Notes: generated by a model from the sequence alone, not told the origin. 64,000 nucleotides of DNA from Streptantibioticus_A sp037034305 (GCA_037034305.1 JBAGJY010000018.1:66312-130311), one strand, 5' to 3'. Positions 22,975 to 31,792 are shown, numbered from the stretch's first letter. Program-made: numbers and translations.

Positions 22975-25800
22975 TCATCGGGCGCATGGTGGGTCGTAGG
23001 CCATCTGCGGCAGGTACTGGCGCCATTGGTCCCGGCTGATCACGGGCGACTGGGCGCACAGGCGTTGGAGGATGTCCGCGGTGCGGATGTCCCATATCTG
23101 CACCTTGCTCGCGCCCGCAGCGGCCAGCTCGGCGCCGTTCGGGCTGAACGCCAGCGACGCCGCTACGTAGCTGTCCCCGGCTGCGAGCTTCGCCAGCACT
23201 GCCGGGTGGGTTGGGTCGCTCATGTCCCACAGCAGCATGCTTCCGTCCGCGCCGCCACTGGCCGCGAGGGGTGCCCGGGGGTCGTACGCGATGCCGCCGA
23301 CCTCTCCCACGTGGCCGGTGGGCGTGGCGAGTTGCCTTGGGTGGGCCACCTCGCGGACATCCCACGTGGCCACTGTCCCGCCCGTGCTCCCGGTGATGAG
23401 TGTGCGTCCGTCCGAGCTGAAGGCCAGGGCGGTGACCATGCTGCGAGCGGGTTTGAACGACGCCCGCAGCACGGGTTCGGCGGCCGAGCCGACGTCCCAC
23501 AACTGCACTGCGCCGACGTGGTCGCAGGTGGCGAGGATCCTTCCGTCACTCCGGAACGCCACGTCCTGCCCCCTGGACGTGGCGTCCTTCAAGGTGGCCA
23601 GCAGGGTCGGACGGCGGCGGTCGCGTACGTCCCACAACTGCACCGAGGTGCCTCCCACGGCGAGCAGCGAGCCTGCTGGGTTGAAGACCACCGACGCCGC
23701 GTTGGCACTCACCTGGTTGCCTGGTGTCAGGTCGTGCGGGTGTGCCGGGTCACGCACATCCCACATCACCACCGGGCTGCCCGTGGCGATCGTGCCGCCG
23801 TCCGGGCTGAAGGAGACGGCTTGGCCGCCTTGGCCGAACGTGCCGATGGTCGTCAGGGAGCGCGGCCGTTGCCCTGAGGTGTCCCATAACGTCGTCGGAA
23901 ACCCGGTGGCCAGGATGTCGCCGGTGCGACTGAACGCGGGTACCGACGAAGCGACCGAGGCGAGCGCGGTCTGCGCGGTGGACAGCGAGGGCCCGTCGAC
24001 GTTCCACAGCCTCACCGAGCCGTTGTCGCCGCCGTCGGGGGCGCTCGGTGCGCCGTCTGTCGAAGCCGACGCGAGGGTCCTGTCGTCGCGGCTGAACGCC
24101 AACCGCGCTATCGGCGAGGTATGACCGGTCAGCCGGGCTCCGGGGGCGGGATGCAGCGGGTCCGAGGCGCTCCACAGCTGGATGTCTCCGTCGCTGGAGC
24201 CCACCGCGAGCGTCGCCCCGTCATGGGAGAACGTGAGCGAGTAGACGCTCAGCGGCTGGCCGCTGACGGACGCGTCCTGCCTGGCGTGGGCCGGATCGGT
24301 GACGTCCCACAGCCGCACCGTGTCGTCCTGCCCGCCGACGGCGAGCAGATGAGCGTCCGGGCTGAAGGCCAGCGCCTCGGGGGAGCCGGTCAGCCGTGCG
24401 ACGAAGGCGGGGCGGCGCGGCTCGGACAGGTCCCACAGCTGTACGCTGTCGCGCTCGCCGCCGACCGCCAGCAGCCGCCCGTCAGGGCTGATCGACAGCG
24501 CGTCAACGGACTGCGCGGACTGGGCGAGCACGGCGATCCTGCGCGGTGTTCGCGGTTGCGAGACGTCGAAGACCTCGGCAAGGCCCTCGTCCAGGCTCAC
24601 CACGAGCGAGCGGGAGTCCGGGGTGAACGCCAGGCACCGCACGCTTGAGCTACCGGTGTTGGCCGAAACGAGCAGCGTGGGCCGCGCCGCGGACGTCACG
24701 TCGTAGAGCCGGATGTCGCCCGCCCGGTCACCCACGGCCAGCAGGCGGTCGTCGGGGCTGAACCCGATGCCCGGTGCGACACCCCGCGGGGCGGTCAGCC
24801 GTGCCAGCACGCGTGAGTCGGTGGAGTCGTAGAGCGTGACGCCGCGGCCGACGGCGGCGGCCAGCAGGTCTCGACGCGGGCTGAACGCCGCGCCGACGGG
24901 CAGACCGCCGGTTGCGATCACCCTGGGGATGGCGGCGCTGCCGAAGAGCGCGCCCATGGCCTGGCCGCTGGGGTCCAGACGGTACGCCTCGACGAGCAGT
25001 TGCTTCGCCAGACCGGGTTGGGTGTCCTCCACCTCAAGCGCGCTGGCAACGAGTTGCCGTGAACTGGCCTGCAACTCCCGGTGGACGGCGGCACCACGCT
25101 GCACCAGGGCGGTGACGCCGCCGGTGACGGCCGCCAGCAGCAACACGGTGAGCGCGGCGACGGTACCGCGGACCCACCGCATGGTGCGGCGGCGCTGCCG
25201 GACGTGCTCACCGATCAGTTCCTCCTTGCTCATTCCACGGATGGGGGCGGCGAAGTCCGCCACGCACTCGACCATCCGCGGATCGGCCCGGTCGACCTGT
25301 TCGGGCGCGTGCAGCCAGCGCAGGTCCACCCAGCGCGGCTGGTGGCCGAAGGCCCCGGACAGTTCCTTCTCCGGCAGCGCGTCGGTGGACTGCCAGTCGA
25401 ACGTGCCCAACTCCTCGTTCCAGGCGAGGTGCCCGTCGGTCCACGCGATGAGGATCTTGTCGGCGCTCCGGTGCTCCAGCCACCACTGGATCTCCTTACG
25501 CACCCACACCGACCTGGCGGCCTGGGGCGACGCCATGACGACGAGCCAACGGGCCTGTCCGAGCGCTCTTTCGATGTCAGGCCAGAGCCCGGGGCTCGCA
25601 CTGAGGTTGGTCACGTCGCGGAATATCCGCAGCGTCCGCCAGCGGTACCAGGGGCGGGCCATCGACTGCAACTCCGACTGGAACGCGGCGGCCACCGCGT
25701 TGTCCCACGAGTGGCTGTAGGAGATGAAGGCGTCGTAGTGCTGCTCGGTGTCCGGCTTGCCCTTCACGGCCTCCCCTGACCGGGCTGCCGGATCCGTCAT
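22975..25800 (-). CDS. TIR domain - membrane helix - 14x WD40 protein
   Basis: A 941-residue protein. The TIR domain (about 20-160) starts YDAFISYSHSWDNAVAAAF and carries WVRKEIQWWLEH, with Glu103 in the position of the catalytic glutamate of NAD-hydrolysing TIR domains. A basic stretch (RQRRRTMRW) precedes one membrane helix at about 211-234. The rest (about 295-935) is 14 WD40-like units, most with FSPDG-x-x-LA-x-G and LWD motifs, enough for two seven-bladed propellers. The TIR part would be cytoplasmic and the propellers outside, or the reverse. ATG 25800 has AAGGAG 10 bases upstream. Similar proteins are common in Streptomyces but uncharacterised; a sensor-effector role is inferred. Confidence 0.85.
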   Translation of the reverse strand: MTDPAARSGEAVKGKPDTEQHYDAFISYSHSWDNAVAAAFQSELQSMARPWYRWRTLRIFRDVTNLSASPGLWPDIERALGQARWLVVMASPQAARSVWVRKEIQWWLEHRSADKILIAWTDGHLAWNEELGTFDWQSTDALPEKELSGAFGHQPRWVDLRWLHAPEQVDRADPRMVECVADFAAPIRGMSKEELIGEHVRQRRRTMRWVRGTVAALTVLLLAAVTGGVTALVQRGAAVHRELQASSRQLVASALEVEDTQPGLAKQLLVEAYRLDPSGQAMGALFGSAAIPRVIATGGLPVGAAFSPRRDLLAAAVGRGVTLYDSTDSRVLARLTAPRGVAPGIGFSPDDRLLAVGDRAGDIRLYDVTSAARPTLLVSANTGSSSVRCLAFTPDSRSLVVSLDEGLAEVFDVSQPRTPRRIAVLAQSAQSVDALSISPDGRLLAVGGERDSVQLWDLSEPRRPAFVARLTGSPEALAFSPDAHLLAVGGQDDTVRLWDVTDPAHARQDASVSGQPLSVYSLTFSHDGATLAVGSSDGDIQLWSASDPLHPAPGARLTGHTSPIARLAFSRDDRTLASASTDGAPSAPDGGDNGSVRLWNVDGPSLSTAQTALASVASSVPAFSRTGDILATGFPTTLWDTSGQRPRSLTTIGTFGQGGQAVSFSPDGGTIATGSPVVMWDVRDPAHPHDLTPGNQVSANAASVVFNPAGSLLAVGGTSVQLWDVRDRRRPTLLATLKDATSRGQDVAFRSDGRILATCDHVGAVQLWDVGSAAEPVLRASFKPARSMVTALAFSSDGRTLITGSTGGTVATWDVREVAHPRQLATPTGHVGEVGGIAYDPRAPLAASGGADGSMLLWDMSDPTHPAVLAKLAAGDSYVAASLAFSPNGAELAAAGASKVQIWDIRTADILQRLCAQSPVISRDQWRQYLPQMAYDPPCAR

Positions 25801-25857
25801 CTGCGCGGCGCTCCTTGTCTCGCGGCCCCGCCGCGGCACCGGGTGTGCCATTGCCGC

Positions 25858-26535
25858 CTAACCGATCACGGTTGCCGCGTCCAGTACGCCCGCGAGCCGG
25901 GCGAAGCTGCGCGCGTAGCCACCCAAGTGCTGCTGTACGACGCGCAGTTCGGCACGGCAGGTGGCGTTCTGCGGCCACAGTGACTCCGACTGGCCGGGAT
26001 GAGCCTGCTCGTAGGCCTGCAGACGCGGATGCCACGCGGACAGGAAGGGGCGCAGTTCGAGGTTGAGCATCGTGATGGCCAACTGTTCCACGGTGTGACC
26101 GCCCAAGGTTCCGGTGGAGGGACGGCTCGTCTTCAGGGTCTCGCGAGTGGTGGAGAACAGTCCGTGGAGTGAGGTCAACGCCTCCCTGACGATGCCGTCC
26201 CCGTCCTCCAGCGGCTGGGTGGAAACCCGCGTCGCCGTCTCCACGAACAGATGCCAGGCCACCCGCCGGGCGTCATCGTTGACGACGAAGGTGAACTCGC
26301 TCAACTGCGGTACGGTCACCTTGATTTCCGAGAGCCGCGCGGTGCTGCGGTAGTAGCGCAGCACGAGCATGGCGAGCGCACCGGCGACGCCACCCACGAT
26401 CGCGAACAGTGCGCGCCCGGACAGGCAGGTGATGCCGAAGACGGCGAGCCCCGCGAGGGAACCGGCGACGACGGACGTGACGAGCCGCATGGATCGGCCG
26501 GATGCCAGCCCCCTGACCGTCTGCTGCCAGGCCAC
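25858..26535 (-). CDS. Two-helix membrane protein upstream of the TIR-WD40 gene
   Basis: A 225-residue protein from the GTG at 26535 (weak ribosome-binding site). Two close hydrophobic segments, about 16-38 (RLVTSVVAGSLAGLAVFGIT) and 42-60 (ALFAIVGGVAGALAMLVL), form a hairpin, followed by a soluble mostly helical domain of 160 residues with no known motif (LSEFTFVVNDDARRVAWHLF, HTVEQLAITMLNLELRPFLSAWHP). It ends 57 bases before the TIR gene on the same strand, so the two are probably co-transcribed. The layout of a membrane hairpin plus a helical soluble domain next to a TIR protein is worth testing as an effector or adaptor. Confidence 0.7.
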   Translation of the reverse strand: MAWQQTVRGLASGRSMRLVTSVVAGSLAGLAVFGITCLSGRALFAIVGGVAGALAMLVLRYYRSTARLSEIKVTVPQLSEFTFVVNDDARRVAWHLFVETATRVSTQPLEDGDGIVREALTSLHGLFSTTRETLKTSRPSTGTLGGHTVEQLAITMLNLELRPFLSAWHPRLQAYEQAHPGQSESLWPQNATCRAELRVVQQHLGGYARSFARLAGVLDAATVIG

Positions 26536-26710
26536 CGCGCCCCCAAGGTCTGGTCGTCCCCCGCTTGCCTGCTCCGAGTCGAATCTACTTGCGGATCAGG
26601 CCGTTCGCAGGGAAATCACCTCATCGGCACCGTTCGGCGATGGGCGTCACACGACAGTCGAGACGGCAGTCAGTACGGCAGTCAGGCGAAGACGGGGCCG
26701 ACCAGCGGCG

Positions 26711-27262
26711 TCACCCTGAACCTGGCCATCGTTCAGCCGAGGCGAGAACGAGTGCGGCGCTCGCCGCGCAACCGATGCGCCCGTCCCGTGCGGCAAGCGC
26801 CGCCTCGGCGGAAGGCACTCGGCGCAGGCGCAAGTCGGCCTCCCCAGGGTCGCCGCCCGTCGGTGGACCGGGAACCAACTCCCGTGCCACCCACAAGTGG
26901 ACCCGCACCGGGCTCAGCCCGGGGAGCGGGTGGAGACTGCCGTGTGACGTCCAACGCCCGCCGTGGAATCCGGTCTCCTCGCGCAACTCCCGCTCGGCGG
27001 CGGCACGATGGTCCGCGTCCCCGGGATCGACGGCACCTCCGGGGAGCTGCCATGTGGTCCCGACCAAGTAGTGGCACTGCTCGATGAGGAGCAGATCGTC
27101 ACCCGCGAAGGCGGCCACCCGCACGAGGTCGGGCGCCCCCACCCAGTCGTAGGTGTCCGCCTGGCCGTCTGGGCGGAGGACCTCGTCCCGCCACACCGAC
27201 AGACGCGGCGTCCGGCAGAGCATGTCCCGGCTGCGCCGCGTCCACGGTTCCCTGGGCTGCAT
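26711..27262 (-). CDS. NUDIX hydrolase
   Basis: A 183-residue protein with the NUDIX box GGAVDPGDADHRAAAERELREETGF (positions about 80-104; G-x5-E-x7-REUxEExGU with Ala-Val at the start and Glu in place). Flanking strands (VAAFAGDDLLLIEQCHY, LHPLPGLSPVRVHLWVA) match the ADP-ribose pyrophosphatase-like subgroup, including the SPG-like motif. It cleaves nucleoside diphosphate derivatives; the exact substrate is uncertain. I use the ATG at 27262. The adjacent TIR gene would process NAD if active, but a link is only a guess, as 175 bases separate the units. Confidence 0.88.
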   Translation of the reverse strand: MQPREPWTRRSRDMLCRTPRLSVWRDEVLRPDGQADTYDWVGAPDLVRVAAFAGDDLLLIEQCHYLVGTTWQLPGGAVDPGDADHRAAAERELREETGFHGGRWTSHGSLHPLPGLSPVRVHLWVARELVPGPPTGGDPGEADLRLRRVPSAEAALAARDGRIGCAASAALVLASAERWPGSG

Positions 27263-27481
27263 CTCTGCACGGTAGTGCACGTGACGCCCCTACCGTCGAC
27301 CACAGTTGTTGCGGCGCGGCTGCACCACAGTCCTTGGCCGTCAGGGCCCGAGGCCGACACACCTCGCGTGAACACGGTGTCCTAGCGGTTGCGATCACCG
27401 GAATCGCGGTGTGGACGGTGGGAACATGCGACACCGCCCCTTGGAAGCAGCCAACCCTGTGAGTGACGAGAGGGAGCAATA

Positions 27482-28081
27482 GTGGTGCAGGTGCTGGGTA
27501 TGAGCAGTGAGGACGAGATGGTCGCCTGCTTCTTGAGCGGCGAGCTGTCCAGTCGGAGGTTCGGCCAGAGCCTCCGGTCCCACCTGGCGGCAGCCGGGCA
27601 GGCTGAACAGTTACTGATGCGCCCGGACTTCTCCGACGCCGGAGCGAACTTGGCACGTCGCGCTCTGCTCGCTGCGACGCGCGGGTATGGCGAGAACCGT
27701 GACCTGTTCGAGAACTTCCCTGCTCAAGTCTCCTGGACGAGGGCACTCTTGTCCTCCGACGAGGCGGCCAGCGTACGCTACCTCGACTACTCCTACTGGG
27801 TCGAACTGTCGGGTGGCAGCCGCCGACCGACCGACGCGGCCGCACGCATCAAGGCGGGGCTACGGGCATTCGACGTGCCGAACGAACCGTTCGTCAACGC
27901 AGCTCATGCGCTCATCAGGGGCGAGCGATTTCCTCCGCTCATCCTTGTCGGGGAGAGGCAGGACAACCTGGTCTGCCTTGAGGGCCACCTGCGCCTGACC
28001 GCCTACGCACTCGTTGGCTTCCCGACCGACATCGAGTGCGTGATCGGCACCGCGCCGGACATGGGACGCTGGGCGCGATAG
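27482..28081 (+). CDS. Hypothetical protein with sulfiredoxin/ParB-like C-terminus
   Basis: A 199-residue protein starting at GTG 27482 (GAGGGAG 5 bases upstream; a second GTG follows at 27485). The N-terminal half is helical (EDEMVACFLSGELSSRRFG; RALLAATRGYGENRDLFENF). The C-terminal third, FPPLILVGERQDNLVCLEGHLRLTAYALVG, has the pattern of ParB/sulfiredoxin-type nucleotide-binding folds (G-x-x-RL-x-A). Homologues of this arrangement are seen as single genes in actinobacteria. Function unknown. Confidence 0.6.
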   Translation: MVQVLGMSSEDEMVACFLSGELSSRRFGQSLRSHLAAAGQAEQLLMRPDFSDAGANLARRALLAATRGYGENRDLFENFPAQVSWTRALLSSDEAASVRYLDYSYWVELSGGSRRPTDAAARIKAGLRAFDVPNEPFVNAAHALIRGERFPPLILVGERQDNLVCLEGHLRLTAYALVGFPTDIECVIGTAPDMGRWAR

Positions 28082-28105
28082 TCCTGTCGCACCAAGTCCT
28101 CGACG

Positions 28106-28240
28106 GTGGCCTCCAACATCGCGACCTTTCTACGGGACGACTTCGACGCGGCCGACCTGTTGATGGAGCGCACTGTCCCGGCGGTCGCTGACGCGGTCGA
28201 GTTGATGCGGGAGGACGCGGGCGCGGTGACGAGCCTGTAG
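28106..28240 (+). pseudogene. Short 3' gene fragment or 44-codon ORF
   Basis: From the GTG at 28106 the frame reads ASNIATFLRDDFDAADLLME, then RTVPAVADAVELMREDAG and a stop at 28240. The composition is gene-like and resembles the C-terminus of a larger regulator, but no upstream continuation exists. It may be a fossil; evidence is weak. Confidence 0.3.
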
Positions 28241-28280
28241 CAAGGACTCGGATGAACCGGGCTTTCGTCGTTCGACGGTC

Positions 28281-28436
28281 ATGACCCGGTTCTGGCAACA
28301 GGGGTGGGTAACGGCAATGGGCAAGGGCTCAACAACAGGCAGTTCTTCTTCGGAATTGCGAGCGATACTGCGTTTCAGCATCCCGATGACTGTCGCCAAT
28401 CTGGTGCAGCAGTCCTACCTTCTCGCCGACAGCATG
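28281..28436 (+). pseudogene. N-terminal fossil of a MATE efflux transporter
   Basis: From the ATG at 28281 or 28317 the sequence reads SSSSELRAILRFSIPMTVAN, then LVQQSYLLADSM: the first membrane helix and the QQSY-x-x-x-D-S motif of MATE/NorM-type transporters. It breaks at about 28436 directly into the integrase fossil on the opposite strand. The remaining 400 residues of a MATE protein are absent, so insertion followed by deletion is likely. Confidence 0.65.
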
Positions 28437-28621
28437 GGCGAGGGGCTTGGGCTCGTGAAGCGATGGCGGGCCCCTCGGAACTGCCGTCCCGGCACGGCGA
28501 GTTGATGCCACAACGCGAGGATCCCCACGTCCTTGTCCCGACCCTTCTCGGCAGCAGGCACAGCGCGGCGAAGGCGTGCGTCATCGTCAGGTAGGCCAAG
28601 CGGAGCAGTGCGATGGCTCAT
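28437..28621 (-). pseudogene. Decayed integrase/transposase N-terminus (copy B)
   Basis: Frames on the minus strand from the ATG at 28621 read MAYLTMTHAFAALCLLPRR in one and KGRDKDVGILALWHQLAVPG, then RQFRGARHRFT, in another. This is the same protein region as the copy at 20205-20406. It has at least one frameshift and ends abruptly at the MATE fossil. Confidence 0.6.
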
Positions 28622-28780
28622 CGTGCTCGGTTCCCCCGGAGCGTCGGTGGCGAGAGCAGACGCCGGTAGTACGGGATGCTGACCCACGCGAGGGATGGCG
28701 ACCTCGTTTCATACAGGTCAACGGATCAGCGTCCCGTGCCATCGACAGTCGGCCCCGTACGTCGATGGTTGGGTGAGATC

Positions 28781-29686
28781 ATGGACAGCTTCGTGATCGA
28801 TGAGAACTTGGTGCGTTCCTTGGTGCGTGAGCAGCATCCGGACCTTGCAGGACGGGACGTGCGAGAGGTGGTCGGCGGTTGGGACAACCAACTGTGGCGT
28901 CTCGGAGACGACTTGGCCGTGCGCATGCCACGCACGGAGCGTGCGCCGTCCCTCCTGCGCAACGAGCACCGGTGGCTGCCCGCCCTGGCCCCGCGTCTAC
29001 CACTTCCGGTCCCGACCCCCGTGCGGATCGGTGAACCGTCCGCCCGCTTCCCGCGGCCATGGACCATCGCGACATGGGTTCCCGGCGAACCGGCCGACCG
29101 CGCCCCCATCAGCCGCGGCAGCGCGGCCGACACTTTGGCGGGCTTCCTCAGGGCACTCCATGTGAATGCGCCCGCGGATGCACCGATCAGTCAGGATCGC
29201 GGCGTGCCCCTCAACACACTCTCGGACGGTTTCGAACAAGGACTGAAGGAAGTCGCCTCCGGAGGCGATGCCACTGGCCTGTGGAACGTCCGGAAGGTCC
29301 GGAACGTCTGGGACGAGGCCGTTGCGGCTCCCGACTGGGAGGGCCCGCCCGTATGGCTGCACGGCGATCTGCATCCAGCGAATGTCGTCGTTTCGGAGGG
29401 GACACTCTCGGGCGTGATCGACTTCGGTGACATGTGCGCCGGCGATCCGGCGGTCGATCTCGCGGCTGCCTGGGTGCTCCTTCCCGCGGGGGCGGCTGCA
29501 CGGTTCTTCGACGCGTACGCACACGCGGACGAGGCGATGATCCGGCGCGCACGAGGATTGGCCGCCGCGAAGAGCCTCTTCCTCATTCTCATAGGCCGCG
29601 CAGGGGAGCGGGGCCTGCCAGGCGGCAAGCCGACATGGGGACCCGCGGGCCGGGCAGCGCTTGACCGTGTTCTGGCACCAGTCTAG
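28781..29686 (+). CDS. Aminoglycoside phosphotransferase family protein (APH/ChoK fold)
   Basis: A 301-residue kinase-like protein. The N-lobe has VVGGWDNQLWRLGDDLAVRMPR (Lys/Arg of the VAVK-like position as Arg). The catalytic Brenner motif WLHGDLHPANVVV has His194 and Asp196, and the metal site IDFGD has Asp214. It probably phosphorylates a small hydroxyl-bearing molecule; whether it confers aminoglycoside or macrolide resistance cannot be read. The ATG at 28781 is chosen because the longer frame runs through fossil DNA. A strong hairpin follows 84 bases after the stop. Confidence 0.88.
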   Translation: MDSFVIDENLVRSLVREQHPDLAGRDVREVVGGWDNQLWRLGDDLAVRMPRTERAPSLLRNEHRWLPALAPRLPLPVPTPVRIGEPSARFPRPWTIATWVPGEPADRAPISRGSAADTLAGFLRALHVNAPADAPISQDRGVPLNTLSDGFEQGLKEVASGGDATGLWNVRKVRNVWDEAVAAPDWEGPPVWLHGDLHPANVVVSEGTLSGVIDFGDMCAGDPAVDLAAAWVLLPAGAAARFFDAYAHADEAMIRRARGLAAAKSLFLILIGRAGERGLPGGKPTWGPAGRAALDRVLAPV

Positions 29687-29769
29687 GAGGCTGGCAGGCG
29701 CTTCCGCGTAGCGGGGGGCGCGATTCCGATCTGCTCGCGCACGGCGGTCATTCGGGCCTGATACGCAGC

Positions 29770-29798
29770 GCGGGCCCTGCCGAGTTGGCAGGGCCCGC
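29770..29798. terminator. Bidirectional hairpin terminator between convergent genes
   Basis: GCGGGCCCTGCC at 29770-29781 and GGCAGGGCCCGC at 29787-29798 form a perfect 12-bp stem with a 5-base loop. It lies between the phosphotransferase and the alpha/beta hydrolase genes, which face each other. Confidence 0.75.
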
Positions 29799-29893
29799 GG
29801 TGTGGACATCAAAGGAGCGCCGGGGCCTGCCCTCGATGAGGAGCGTCCTGGCCAACACGGCTTACCGTGTGCTGATGGCCTGACAGCCCGGCC

Positions 29894-30625
29894 TCACTTC
29901 AGGTGCCGGGCGAGGAACTGGGCCGCAGCGTCCGCCGCGAAATGCGGGACGCCGGTGTGCCCGCCAAGATTGGCGTGCAGCGTCTTCTCCTCGGAGCCGA
30001 AGGCATCGAACAGGTCCAGGGCCGCCTGCCGGTCGTTCCCTTCGTCGTCCCACTGCAGCAGGACGTGCAGCGGAATGGTGATCTGCCGGGCCTCCTCGAA
30101 CAGGGTGCGAGGCACCAGACTCCCGGCGAACAAAACGGCAGCCGTGATGCGGGGCTCGACCACCGCCAGCCGGATCCCGATGGAGATCACTCCGCCCGAG
30201 TACCCGACCGGGCCTCCGATCTCAGGCAGCGACAGGAGGACGTCCAGGGCGGCCTGCCATTCCGGGACCGCCTTTTCGACCAGCGGGAGAACGAGCCGGT
30301 CCACGATCTCGTCGACCGGCTCGCCGGCCTCCATAGCCCGGCGCAGGTCGGCGCGGGCCTGGTCGGCGGTGGCGGAACGGGGCCGCTCCCCGCTTCCGGG
30401 AAGCTCGATGGTGGCCGCGGCGAAGCCATCCGCCGCGGCGCGTTGGGCCCGGGCCACCAGCCGGGGGTACATCTTGCGCAGTCCGAGCGGGGGATGGCCG
30501 AGCAGGATCAGCGGCGCCGGTGCGGACGCGGACGCGGGCGTCCACAGGATGCCGGGGATGTCGCCGAGGGCGAATTCGCGCTCGAGGACACCGTCGGCGA
30601 GACGTTGTTCAGAAGTGAAATGCAT
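29894..30625 (-). CDS. Alpha/beta hydrolase (dienelactone hydrolase-like)
   Basis: A 243-residue alpha/beta hydrolase starting at ATG 30625 (AAAGG 7 bases upstream). It has a strand-rich start (DIPGILWTPASASA), the oxyanion region LILLGHPPLG, the nucleophile elbow GYSGG (Ser about 149), an acid candidate in LQWDDEGNDR and the final His in GGHTGVPH. Dienelactone hydrolases use Cys; Ser here points to an esterase or peptidase-like activity. Function within the neighbourhood is unclear. Confidence 0.8.
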   Translation of the reverse strand: MHFTSEQRLADGVLEREFALGDIPGILWTPASASAPAPLILLGHPPLGLRKMYPRLVARAQRAAADGFAAATIELPGSGERPRSATADQARADLRRAMEAGEPVDEIVDRLVLPLVEKAVPEWQAALDVLLSLPEIGGPVGYSGGVISIGIRLAVVEPRITAAVLFAGSLVPRTLFEEARQITIPLHVLLQWDDEGNDRQAALDLFDAFGSEEKTLHANLGGHTGVPHFAADAAAQFLARHLK

Positions 30626-30841
30626 GGTCGTGCCTTTCGGGAGTGCAGCGAACGGCGCTCCCGGACGACCTATCGCCCGACCGTGACCCCGGAGGGGAGC
30701 ACCCATGTCGATACTGCGTTCACGGGTACCACCTCCTCGTTCTCTCGCACGGCCTCCGGAAGGCTAGCAGCGGTAGCGGTGGCCGCCAACGGGTTTTCGC
30801 GGAGGCTTCGTGGCCGGAGGCCAGGGGTCGGAACACTGGGC

Positions 30842-30871
30842 CCGCCGCCCCGCCGCCCCGCCGCCCCGCCG
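30842..30871 (+). repeat. 8-bp tandem repeat (CCGCCGCC), 3.75 copies
   Basis: The unit CCGCCGCC repeats without mismatch between the alpha/beta hydrolase start and the LysR stop. It is non-coding in the supported annotation and a likely slippage site. Confidence 0.85.
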
Positions 30872-30910
30872 AAGCCAACCGGTGGCACAAGGTGTTGGCG
30901 ACGTCGTGGT

Positions 30911-31774
30911 TCAGGTGTTCCAGCTGTCCTTGGCCACTTGGACGAAGCTGCGGACAAGGGGGCTGCGCCCGGTCTTCGGCCAGGCCACGACGAGGTCGCT
31001 CGGTGGTCGATCGCTGAACGGGACGACGACCAGGCCGCCGGGCAGCGGCTGGTTGACGGGCGAGATGGCTGATGTTCCGTTCCAGAGGGCTGCCTGCAGG
31101 CACTCCTGGATCGTTCGCATGATCGGCGACGTGTCGTCGTGGCCGCTGCCCGTCCAGTACGCGGTCCACACCGGATCGGTGCCGTGCGGCAGTCGGACCC
31201 ACCTGCGGCCGGCGAGGTCGGCCGAGGAGACCGAGGCGCGATGGGCGAGCGGGTCGTCGTCGCGCATGACCACGCCGACGGGTACTGAGCGCAGGATGTG
31301 CGTGCTGATGCCGGTGTCGTCAAACGGAGTTCGGGTCATCGCCACGTCGACGAGCCCGGTGCGAAGCCCGGCTGTCGGGTCGCTGAGGTCCGACTCGTGG
31401 ATGGTGACGTTCACGTGCGGATGTCGGGCACGGAAGAGCGGGACCAGTCGGCCGCCGACGTGTTCGGCCGCGTCCGCCAGCGTCCCCACGGACAGGGTCG
31501 CCGCGCCCGCCGCGTCGGTCACCCGGCTGCGGATGCGTTCGGTCTGCGCGAGCAACGCCCCTGTTTCGTTGTACAGAACCGTTCCAGCGGGCGTGAGGTC
31601 GACGCCCTTGGGCGTGCGCTCGAACAGGATGACGCCGAGCTCGTCCTCAAGTTGCCGGATCGCGCGGCTGAGCGGCGGTTGTGTCATGTGCAGCCGGTTC
31701 GCCGCCCGGCCGATGTGGCGTTCCTCGGCGACGGCGACGAAGTACCGGAGCGAGCGAAGGTCCACCACGAACAC
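30911..31774 (-). CDS. LysR family transcriptional regulator
   Basis: A 287-residue LysR-type regulator. The N-terminal winged helix-turn-helix (LRSLRYFVAVAEERHIGRAANRLHMTQPPLSRAIRQLEDELG, ending about 46) is followed by the effector-binding domain with the TLADAAEHVGGRLVP start and VVPFSDRPPSDLVVAW near the end. It is divergent from the decarboxylase-like gene at 31874, the usual layout for a LysR regulator and its target. The GTG at 31774 is used; two nearby GTG codons are alternatives and no clear ribosome-binding site is seen. Confidence 0.9.
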   Translation of the reverse strand: MFVVDLRSLRYFVAVAEERHIGRAANRLHMTQPPLSRAIRQLEDELGVILFERTPKGVDLTPAGTVLYNETGALLAQTERIRSRVTDAAGAATLSVGTLADAAEHVGGRLVPLFRARHPHVNVTIHESDLSDPTAGLRTGLVDVAMTRTPFDDTGISTHILRSVPVGVVMRDDDPLAHRASVSSADLAGRRWVRLPHGTDPVWTAYWTGSGHDDTSPIMRTIQECLQAALWNGTSAISPVNQPLPGGLVVVPFSDRPPSDLVVAWPKTGRSPLVRSFVQVAKDSWNT

Positions 31775-31775
31775 G

Positions 31776-31792
31776 ATACCCGTGCGGTATCG
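31776..31792. promoter_or_regulatory. Probable LysR binding dyad
   Basis: GATACC at 31776-31781 and GGTATC at 31787-31792 are exact inverted copies 5 bases apart, including the T-N11-A-like pattern of LysR sites. The dyad abuts the regulator's start codon, which suggests autoregulation, and lies about 82 bases upstream of the divergent gene. Confidence 0.6.

Noticed and set aside
30842..30871. CRISPR-like array
   Set aside because: The 8-bp units are contiguous with no spacers; no cas genes and no array of 25-40-bp repeats appears anywhere in the window.
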